In this document: positions 33,340 through 40,379 of the stretch, piece by piece | Numbering within the stretch: the first letter of the stretch is position 1 | Layout of the letters: each line of letters begins with the position of its first letter | NCBI GenBank assembly: GCA_937923255.1 | Contig: CALAIL010000033.1 | Span: forward strand, 1-43,266 | DNA from: an uncultured Propionivibrio sp. | Lineage (GTDB): Bacteria > Pseudomonadota > Gammaproteobacteria > Burkholderiales > Rhodocyclaceae | Reading direction: 5' to 3' | DNA: 43,266 nt | Position numbers and translations under genes: made by a program | The notes under the pieces: model-generated | Database searches by the model: none | What the model saw: only the letters and a program-made list of their open reading frames with translations | Told to the model about the DNA's origin: nothing

Positions 33340-35390
33340 GCGCGATGCTCCTTTGCAATGGAAACGAGATCTTCGGCGCGAAGATCCTCGACTTTGAAAT
33401 ACGAGGCGCCCAGCACGCCGGCCAGTTGCCGGGCAAGTTCCAGGCGCACGACGCCTGGCGCTTCGGTGTCAACGACGACGAACTGTGTGGTCTCAAACCG
33501 TTCACGTAGCGCTAGCGCAATGCGTAGCGCCTCGTCACGCGCCACCCCCTCGCCCAGCGCGGCATTGGCGCGACCGTCGGTCATCACGATGACAAGCGGC
33601 ATGATGTTCGGTTCCTTGCGCAATACCCGACGCAGGACACCGGCGGCCTCGGCCAATCCGGCGGCAAGCGGCGTGCGGCCGCCGATCGGCAGATCGGCCA
33701 GCAGGCGCGCGGCGCGTTCGACCGAATTGGTCGGTGGCAGTACAACCTCGGCAGTACGGCCGCGAAAGATGACCATGGCCACCTTGTCGCGCTTCTGATA
33801 GGCGTCGAGCAGCAAGCTCATGATCGCCGCCTTGGTTTCGACCATACGGCGCTGCGCGCCCATTGAGCCGGAACCGTCGACGACGAAAAGCAAAAAGTTG
33901 CCAATCCGCCGCTCGCGGATTTTTTCGCGGATATCATCGACTTCGATCAGCACAGCCATGCCCTGTCCTTGGCCATCGGCGTTTTCCCGACGTGCTTTCT
34001 GGTACGGCGCGGCGGCGCGCAGAGTGGCGTCGAGCGCCAGGTCGTTGCGCCCCTGGCGGCGCGCGGTGCTCTTGATGTAACGCCCCTGCTTGCTGGCCGA
34101 ACGTGTTCGCGAACGGCGCCCCGAGCCGGTGCGCAGGATCTGATCCTTCACGGCCCGGCGGATCTGTCGGACAGAAAAGGTTTGGCCGACTTCCTGCACC
34201 TCGTCAGACGAATCGTCAGCGCCGGCATCCTGCGCCGCTTTACCGTCATCCGGGGCATCCGGTGGCGCATCAGACGGCGGGGAGGTTTCCGCCGCCGTAT
34301 CCTCGTCCGGCGGTGGCGAGGCTTCCTCAAGCGGCGCTTCTTCCGGGCTTTGCTCGCCCTGTGTATCTGCGTTCTCTTCTTCCTGGTTTTCCTCTTCCGG
34401 CTGCGCCTCTGTTTCCGGAGGCGGCGGGGGTGGCATGTCCGGTGCGCCGGCGCGCATGCGATGCAGCAGCGCCATCGGCGCCACTTTCAGAATATCGTCA
34501 GCGTTGACGTCGCTGCGCCCTTCCCAGGCGGCAAAGGCACAGGCGGCACGGGCGATCACGATGTCGGCGCGGTGGCCGGCCACATGGTTGCGCGTGCAGA
34601 TTTCAGCGATAAAGCCCAGAAGATGCCGGGCAATGGCGACTTCGGGCAAACGTTCGCGCGCATCGGCAATACGCTGACCAAGCGCGCCTTCCGCTTCTTG
34701 GTAGGCAGCGCGGAAAGCCTCCGGATCGGCATCAAAGGCCTCGCGCCTTTTCAACAGCTCGACGCGCAAGGCCGCATCGCGCTCGCCGACAATGGACACG
34801 GCCAGGCCGAAACGATCGAGCAATTGCGGCCGCAGTTCGCCTTCCTCGGGATTCATGGTGCCCACCAGAATGAAACGCGCAGGATGGCGCAGGCTTTGCC
34901 CTTCACGCTCCACAATGTTTTCACCACTTTCGGCAGCGTCGAGGATGCTGTCGACGAGGTGATCGTCGAGTAGATTGACTTCGTCAATGTAAAGAACGCC
35001 TTCGTGCGCGCGCGCCAGGATGCCGGGCTGGAAACGCACCGCACCGTCGCGGATCGCCCCCTCGAAATCGATCGAACCGATCACCATGTCCTCGGTTGCA
35101 CCCAGCGGAAAATCAACGAAGGCGGGTAACTTGCCGTCGGCACGCGCCGGCAGAAGTTCACGCAGCCCACGCGCCGCCGTTGACTTGGCTGTGCCCTTTT
35201 CTCCGCGCACGACGACACCGCCGATCGCCGGATTGACGGCATTGAGCAGCAATGCGAGTTTCATCTCCTCCTGCGCAAGAATGGCCGAGAAGGGGTAGCC
35301 ACACCGCGCAGGCGCAGAAAGGGCCGCCGTTTTACCCAAGGCGTTATTCTGGGAATCGTCCTTTTCCGACTTAATCAATAAGGCAGTCAT
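33336..35390 (-). CDS. chlD: Cobaltochelatase subunit, BchD/ChlD type (AAA+ plus VWA)
   Basis: A 684-residue protein with an N-terminal AAA+ domain (about 30-330) that keeps Walker A RGEKGTAKST and Walker B GVLYIDEVNLLDDHLVD, both usually degraded in true magnesium-chelatase D subunits. A proline- and acid-rich linker follows (about 330-420, PPPPPPETEAQPEEENQEEE). The C-terminal von Willebrand A domain has a complete MIDAS: VVDGSGSMG, GGRTPLAAG and VIVMTDGRAN. This matches the cobaltochelatase-associated ChlD family found next to cobN in bacteria lacking CobST. Its start overlaps the upstream ATPase stop codon (ATGA). Confidence 0.93.
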   Translation of the reverse strand: MTALLIKSEKDDSQNNALGKTAALSAPARCGYPFSAILAQEEMKLALLLNAVNPAIGGVVVRGEKGTAKSTAARGLRELLPARADGKLPAFVDFPLGATEDMVIGSIDFEGAIRDGAVRFQPGILARAHEGVLYIDEVNLLDDHLVDSILDAAESGENIVEREGQSLRHPARFILVGTMNPEEGELRPQLLDRFGLAVSIVGERDAALRVELLKRREAFDADPEAFRAAYQEAEGALGQRIADARERLPEVAIARHLLGFIAEICTRNHVAGHRADIVIARAACAFAAWEGRSDVNADDILKVAPMALLHRMRAGAPDMPPPPPPETEAQPEEENQEEENADTQGEQSPEEAPLEEASPPPDEDTAAETSPPSDAPPDAPDDGKAAQDAGADDSSDEVQEVGQTFSVRQIRRAVKDQILRTGSGRRSRTRSASKQGRYIKSTARRQGRNDLALDATLRAAAPYQKARRENADGQGQGMAVLIEVDDIREKIRERRIGNFLLFVVDGSGSMGAQRRMVETKAAIMSLLLDAYQKRDKVAMVIFRGRTAEVVLPPTNSVERAARLLADLPIGGRTPLAAGLAEAAGVLRRVLRKEPNIMPLVIVMTDGRANAALGEGVARDEALRIALALRERFETTQFVVVDTEAPGVVRLELARQLAGVLGASYFKVEDLRAEDLVSIAKEHRA

Positions 35391-36580
35391 TGACTGGCCT
35401 GCCGTGGAAAGGGGGGTAAGCGGTCAATCGCGGCCAACAGCTCGGACAACGTGACGCCGTCTTTCTCTACGCCGCTGGCGACCCGGAAGACGGGCAAGCC
35501 ACTGGCAGCAGCTCGCTGACGCAGCGCCTCGGCCCCCGCATCGCGCACACCGCTGTCGACGATGAAATCGCATGCAGTTAGCGCCTGCGCCGCTTCCTCC
35601 AGCGACGAACCGTTGCCATTGGCCGGCAGTTCGTCCGACTCGGCGCGAACATAGGTCTTTGCGCCAAGCGCGGCGGCAACAAACGCATCCAGATCGCCGT
35701 CACGCAGCAAGCCGGTTTCGATCGCCAGCCCTTTCTTGCTCAGCAGGCGAAATACGGGTGCGGCGCGGCCACGACCGGCGATCACGAAAACCCGGCCAGC
35801 TTTGCCATCGCCCCGGAATTCGATGCTACCAAGATGGCGGTTGAAGTCGGCATCGCCAAAACCGTAAAGTTCGGCGACCGTTTCGCTGGTCAGCACCGTC
35901 TCGGGCAGGCCGTAATCGCGGATACCGCCATTCTGGACGAGCAACACACGGTCGGAAACCTTGGCGGCGACATCGATGTCGTGCAGCGAAGCGAGCACGG
36001 TCAGGCCGTGCGAACGGCACAGTGAACGCAGGATGCCCATGACTTCGATGCGATGCTTGAGGTCCAGATGGGCGGTCGGCTCATCAAGCAGCATCAGCTT
36101 CGGTTCCTGCGCCAGCGCGCGGGCAAGCACGACTTTTTGCCGTTCACCATCGCTTAATTGTTCTACCAGACGGCCAGACAGTCCGCTGGCGGTCACCGCA
36201 GCCAGCGAACGCTCGACGATTTCGGCGTCGTTCACCGATAGACGGCCCATCATGCCAGTATGCGGATAGCGGCCTAGGGCGACGAATTCATCGACCGAAA
36301 GCAGCGGCGGTTTGGCGTTGTCGGTCAGGCAGACGGCGACCAGCCGGGCAAGCTCCAAGGCAGAGAGTGTATCCAGATCACGTCCAAGTACTTCGATCCG
36401 ACCGGACAGCGGCTTCAGGTGACGGGACAAGGTACGCAGCAGCGTCGTCTTGCCGGCGCCGTTAGGACCAAGCAAGGCGATGAACTGCCCGCTCCCGAAA
36501 TCGAGATTGACTTCACGCAGCACCGGCGCGCGGTAGCCGACAGACAGGCCTTCGCTATGCAAGATACTTTCGCCGCTCAC
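35387..36580 (-). CDS. btuD: BtuD/FecE-like ABC ATPase with extra C-terminal domain
   Basis: A 397-residue ATP-binding protein of the iron-siderophore/B12 importer class. The ATPase domain (1 to about 255) has Walker A GPNGAGKTT, ALGRYPHTGMMG, signature LSDGERQKV, Walker B LMLLDEPTAHLD and the H-loop ASLHDIDV. About 140 extra residues follow (VFVIAGRGRAAPVFRLLSKKGLAIETGLLRDGDLDAFVAAALG...), absent from E. coli BtuD; B12 importers of some archaea also have long C-terminal parts. The domain looks like an alpha/beta fold and may sense a ligand, which is inference. It starts with GTG at 36580, overlapping the permease stop codon. Confidence 0.88.
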   Translation of the reverse strand: MSGESILHSEGLSVGYRAPVLREVNLDFGSGQFIALLGPNGAGKTTLLRTLSRHLKPLSGRIEVLGRDLDTLSALELARLVAVCLTDNAKPPLLSVDEFVALGRYPHTGMMGRLSVNDAEIVERSLAAVTASGLSGRLVEQLSDGERQKVVLARALAQEPKLMLLDEPTAHLDLKHRIEVMGILRSLCRSHGLTVLASLHDIDVAAKVSDRVLLVQNGGIRDYGLPETVLTSETVAELYGFGDADFNRHLGSIEFRGDGKAGRVFVIAGRGRAAPVFRLLSKKGLAIETGLLRDGDLDAFVAAALGAKTYVRAESDELPANGNGSSLEEAAQALTACDFIVDSGVRDAGAEALRQRAAASGLPVFRVASGVEKDGVTLSELLAAIDRLPPFPRQASQ

Positions 36581-37626
36581 GATTTCATCCCCCTTTTCAG
36601 CAGCAGATAGATGACGATCGGCGCGCCAAAGAAGGCGGTGATCGCGGACAGCGGCAATTCGACCGGCGAAAGCCACATGCGCGCGATCAGGTCGCACAGG
36701 CTGGTGACGAGCGCGCCGAGCAGACAGGTGCCGGGCACCAGCAGGCGATTGTCGGACGTACCCAGGCTCAGACGCGCCATGTGCGGCACAGCCAGGCCAA
36801 TGAAGGCAACCGGGCCGGCCATCGCCGTCACCAGGGCAGCCAACGAGGAGGAAAGGAAAAGCAGCAGCAGGCGGCAGCGGCGGATATTGACGCCCATCGA
36901 CGCGGCGTAGTCCTCACCGAGCAGCAGCGCGTTGAGCGGCTTGCTCATCAAATAAGCGCCGATCAGCATGGCGCCGCCAACGACCAACATGACCCAGACT
37001 TCAACCCATTTCATGCCCGAAAAGCTGCCCATCTGCCAGAGCACGAACCCTTTGATGCTTTCCTTCTCGGCAAGCGCCGTGAGAATCGAAGTAAAGGCAC
37101 CACACAGATAACCCATCATCAGGCCGGCGATTAGAAGCGTCACACCGCTGCGCACACGCACGGCAATGGCAACGATGATCGCCGTGACGGCATAGGCGCC
37201 GATGCACGCGGCAAGCGTATTGAGATAAGGCGCGAAACCGGAAAAACCCAGCCCGATGCTGGTCAGCATGACGATCGAGACCATTACCGTCGAGCCGGAG
37301 GAAATGCCGAGGATGAAAGGTCCGACGATCGGATTGCGGAAATAAACCTGGAGCAGCAGGCCGGACACCGCCAGAAAAGCGCCGCCCAGCGCTGCCGAAA
37401 GCGTACGCGGCAGGCGAATGTTCCAGACGATGTAGTGAATATCGCCGCTTACGCCCGGGTGCAGCAAGGCATTCAGCAGCTCACCCGTCGGGTAGGAAAT
37501 CGAGCCGATGCGCAGATTAAGGATCATGAACACGGCAAGCAGCACCGCGAGGACGGCAAATACGCCGGTACGGCGGCTGGAGGAGGCAAGCAGTGGCGAA
37601 TGCGCAGCCGAAAGGGGCGCGCTCAT
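36577..37626 (-). CDS. btuC: BtuC/FecCD-like ABC permease
   Basis: A 349-residue inner-membrane permease of the FecCD family with about ten spans, forming the channel of a B12, heme or siderophore importer. Family signatures are SGLLLQVYFRNPIVGPFILGISSGS near residue 80, VTLLIAGLMMGYLCGA, LLLGEDYAASMGVNIRRCRLLLL and GPVAFIGLAVPHMARL near residue 270. It overlaps genes on both sides by four bases, so it is coupled to the binding protein and ATPase. The ligand is inferred from the corrinoid context. Confidence 0.9.
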   Translation of the reverse strand: MSAPLSAAHSPLLASSSRRTGVFAVLAVLLAVFMILNLRIGSISYPTGELLNALLHPGVSGDIHYIVWNIRLPRTLSAALGGAFLAVSGLLLQVYFRNPIVGPFILGISSGSTVMVSIVMLTSIGLGFSGFAPYLNTLAACIGAYAVTAIIVAIAVRVRSGVTLLIAGLMMGYLCGAFTSILTALAEKESIKGFVLWQMGSFSGMKWVEVWVMLVVGGAMLIGAYLMSKPLNALLLGEDYAASMGVNIRRCRLLLLFLSSSLAALVTAMAGPVAFIGLAVPHMARLSLGTSDNRLLVPGTCLLGALVTSLCDLIARMWLSPVELPLSAITAFFGAPIVIYLLLKRGMKS

Positions 37627-38807
37627 GATTCGGTTCCCCCGACCTGGCGGGCTTTTTCGGATGTACGCTGCGTTTCCCCCGGGCTGGCATCATTTTTCGG
37701 ATCCGTATCCGGCAGTTCGACGAAAAACTGCATCTTGTGCTGCGGGAAGGCCTGAGGATGCAGGATCGCCGAAATATCGACAAGAATCTGGTCAAGCCGG
37801 TCGGAAGATTGTATGTACAGCGGCAACGGTGCATAGACATGCCCTTCTGGCCCCAGCGGACGAATCTGCGCAATCAGCGGGTTATAGCGCGCCAGCGCTG
37901 CCTTCGAGGTTGCGCCGCGATCGGGCGTGCGGTAGGTGAAGTAAAGATCGGCGTCCTTGCCGCTGTGGATGAAGCGCTCAGTGGAAATTTCGATGCACGA
38001 GGTGCCGTAGATGTCGTTGAACAGATAATCGCTCTGCGCCAGGCCGATCAGTTCGGCAACCCAGGCGTTGCCCGGCTCGACCAGGACACGTTTCTCATAA
38101 ATGTCGCCCCACATCACCTTGGGCTGCGGCATTCCCTTGGTGCGCTCGCGGATATCCTGCAAAGCGGCTGCAACCTTGGCGTAATAGGCCTGCCCTTCCG
38201 CTTCGCGCCCAAAAAACGGTGCGATGAATTCGACGAAACGCATATGCGTGTTGAGGCAGCTGGCGACCGGCGTCGTCGTCACCACGGCGGGAATGCCCAG
38301 GCTGTCGAGCATTGGGATGATCGATGGATCCCAGGTCATCACCAGGTCAGGCCGCTGCGCCTTGATACGCTCAAAATCGACGTTCGTGCTTTGCCCTACA
38401 TAGGCGATGCGACCGGCATTGAATCCCTGCCGGACGTCGTCGCGCTGCCATCTTTCCAGCGGATCGGTGACGCCGACGAGCGTATCGGCGACGCCGAGCG
38501 CAGCTAGAATGCCGACTTCAAACGCTCGATAGGCGACGACACGTTGTACCGGCACCTCGACAACGCTGCTTGGAGAAAAACCGTCCGGCGCCTTACCACC
38601 GCGCGGAATCAGCGCCAATTTGCGGCCGGCGCCATCAAGCACCTCGGTATAGCCTTCCTTTTTCGTCACCGAAAACTGGCCGACATTCATAAACGACTGC
38701 TTTGGCGTCGCATCGCCGGCTTCGTCCTGGCAGCCGCCAAGCCCTGCCAGCACAGCGGCAATGACCAGGCCGGCGAACCATTTATAAAATCCAAATCTTT
38801 CCATCAT
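37623..38807 (-). CDS. btuF: BtuF-like substrate-binding lipoprotein
   Basis: A 394-residue periplasmic binding protein of the Peripla_BP_2 (BtuF/FhuD) class. The N-terminus MMERFGFYKWFAGLVIAAVLAGLGGCQ is a lipoprotein signal with lipobox LGGC, so it should be anchored to a membrane. The domain shows VVEVPVQRVVAYRAFEVGILAALGVADTLVGV, YVGQSTNVDFERIKAQRPDLVMTW and GIPAVVTTTP. It is longer than E. coli BtuF (about 270 residues), with a charged C-terminal tail (DTDPKNDASPGETQRTSEKARQ). ATG 38807 with AGGAG upstream is preferred; the first gene-frame ATG (38885) would lack a signal peptide. Ligand probably a corrinoid; heme is an alternative. Confidence 0.87.
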   Translation of the reverse strand: MMERFGFYKWFAGLVIAAVLAGLGGCQDEAGDATPKQSFMNVGQFSVTKKEGYTEVLDGAGRKLALIPRGGKAPDGFSPSSVVEVPVQRVVAYRAFEVGILAALGVADTLVGVTDPLERWQRDDVRQGFNAGRIAYVGQSTNVDFERIKAQRPDLVMTWDPSIIPMLDSLGIPAVVTTTPVASCLNTHMRFVEFIAPFFGREAEGQAYYAKVAAALQDIRERTKGMPQPKVMWGDIYEKRVLVEPGNAWVAELIGLAQSDYLFNDIYGTSCIEISTERFIHSGKDADLYFTYRTPDRGATSKAALARYNPLIAQIRPLGPEGHVYAPLPLYIQSSDRLDQILVDISAILHPQAFPQHKMQFFVELPDTDPKNDASPGETQRTSEKARQVGGTES

Positions 38808-38820
38808 GTATTTTCTGCTC

Positions 38821-39612
38821 CTATTTACTAAATTTACGGCCGAATACATACAGTCCGAGACCAAGCACAAAGACCGCCATGCCAAAACGGTAGATAATGG
38901 CCGAAGGATCGCGCCGCACTGTCAGGTTGATATACGAACGCCCCATGCCGCCGCCCGGCCGTCGTGGCTGAAACTCGCTCAGGTAAATACCGTATCCCGC
39001 GACCCGCAGCGGCGCGTTGAAATTAAGCACGGCCGGATATTCATGACCGCCGTCGTTGACCGTCAGCTGGGCGTTCGGTCGAATGACATAGCCATCAAAG
39101 GACTCGACCCGTTTGCTGCGCAGGATTTCCGGCTTGAAATCAATAAAACGCAGCGTAACGCGACCGTTTTCCAGGCGAAGCGCCTGGCCCGGACGCAGCG
39201 CATGCCCGGTATCGCTGGTAGCAAACAGATAACTGCACAAATAACCGCCAAGAATGATTAGCACGGCGTAATGCATCAAATGCGGCGCAAAATGGAAAGG
39301 CAGCTCGCGCACTGGATAGCGGCGCGCCAAAATCTGGAACACGCGTTCGGTCGTACAGACAAAGGTATTGATCGACAATGCGCCCAGCAGAATGATCATG
39401 GCGAAAAACCAGGCGGCATGCCTGGGGTTGGCAACGCCATAGGTGTTAATCCAGCGGGATAGGCCCAGATTGCTCATCGGCACAAACAGTTCCAGGTTAT
39501 TGCGCAGAGAAAAATACCCCAGTCCCAGATTCGCGGTCAGCAGAAAACAGACGATCACGGTAATGCGGATATTGCCCAGTGCGCGCCAACAGCGAAGAAG
39601 CAGCGTACTCAT
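38821..39612 (-). CDS. ResB/CcsB-like membrane protein
   Basis: A 263-residue relative of ResB (CcsB, Ccs1), a partner of CcsA in system II cytochrome c maturation, where the pair passes heme across the membrane. It shows an N-terminal span with NIRITVIVCFLLTANLGLGY, a second with AWFFAMIILLGALSINTFVCTTERV, FHFAPHLMHYAVLIILGGYL with candidate heme-ligand histidines, a periplasmic beta-rich part, and a last span near the C-terminus (FGMAVFVLGLGLYVFG). It is much shorter than usual ResB proteins. Its ATG overlaps the stop of the CcsA-like gene as ATGA. No CXXCH cytochrome or thiol-reduction partner is encoded nearby, so a special tetrapyrrole-handling role is suspected. Confidence 0.75.
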   Translation of the reverse strand: MSTLLLRCWRALGNIRITVIVCFLLTANLGLGYFSLRNNLELFVPMSNLGLSRWINTYGVANPRHAAWFFAMIILLGALSINTFVCTTERVFQILARRYPVRELPFHFAPHLMHYAVLIILGGYLCSYLFATSDTGHALRPGQALRLENGRVTLRFIDFKPEILRSKRVESFDGYVIRPNAQLTVNDGGHEYPAVLNFNAPLRVAGYGIYLSEFQPRRPGGGMGRSYINLTVRRDPSAIIYRFGMAVFVLGLGLYVFGRKFSK

Positions 39613-40379
39613 GCCCACCCCACGATCAGCAGCGGGTTACGGAAAGGCCCCATATCCGGTCCGCCATTCAGCACGATGACCAGCAAGGTACCGAACACGC
39701 ATGCCGCGGCACGTGCACGACGGCTCCAAACGCCGCCGAGATGCATATGCATAACGCCGACGTAGAACAGCCAGGTGGCGATGGCGGTCAGTGTCGAGGC
39801 ATCTTCCCAGACCATCGGCACACCCCAGCCGGAATACGACCAGACCTCGCCCGAAAACAGCGAAAGCGTCCAACAGCCGAAACCCCAGATCATCCAGTAG
39901 AACATGCGCCGCATGATGCCATCGTAGCCGAGCAGCACCGCGCATCCCCATCCTGCGGCGACGAACAGGCAGGCGCGGCCGAGCGAACCGAAAATGAGCA
40001 CGCCATGCGCGTAAAGCGAAGTCGTTTTGATGATCGGCAGATAGAAATCTTTGGGGAAACACAGGCCGATCAAAACGATGAGACAAGCGCACGCGATCAG
40101 CCAGCGACGCACGACGGCCGCAACTTCCGGACGGCTGCCGCGCAGCGACAGCGCACCGAATACGACGAGCAACGGCGGATAAAGAATGCTGCCGGAAAAC
40201 ATCGGCGTCATCGGCCAGGTCATCCAGTAACGCATACCGGCATAGACGAAGCCGGCAATCGCCGCACTCCACCATAACGGCGCAGTCAATCGCCTTGCCT
40301 GACCAGGCAGGCATGAGGCAAGCAGTGCCAGTATCAGCAAAATCGCTTCGGCGGCCAGTATTTGCCGGCTCAATATCAT
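39609..40379 (-). CDS. CcsA/CcmC-like membrane protein with WWD-type motif
   Basis: A 256-residue polytopic protein, about seven or eight spans. It has a WWD-like segment, GWGVPMVWEDASTLTAIATW, followed by LFYVGVMHMH. Upstream it has SLYAHGVLIFGSLGRACLF, which matches the conserved His-containing helix of CcsA. These flanking histidines hold heme in CcsA, CcmC and CcmF. The protein is smaller than most CcsA proteins. The start codon at 40379 overlaps the TonB receptor stop codon as TGATG, so it is translationally linked to a receptor gene. A role in holding or moving heme or another metallo-tetrapyrrole is inferred. Confidence 0.75.
   Translation of the reverse strand: MILSRQILAAEAILLILALLASCLPGQARRLTAPLWWSAAIAGFVYAGMRYWMTWPMTPMFSGSILYPPLLVVFGALSLRGSRPEVAAVVRRWLIACACLIVLIGLCFPKDFYLPIIKTTSLYAHGVLIFGSLGRACLFVAAGWGCAVLLGYDGIMRRMFYWMIWGFGCWTLSLFSGEVWSYSGWGVPMVWEDASTLTAIATWLFYVGVMHMHLGGVWSRRARAAACVFGTLLVIVLNGGPDMGPFRNPLLIVGWA

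Noticed and set aside
33969..34973. Long plus-strand frame antisense to chlD.
   Set aside because: Its Arg-rich translation mirrors the proline/acid linker and AAA+ codons of chlD.
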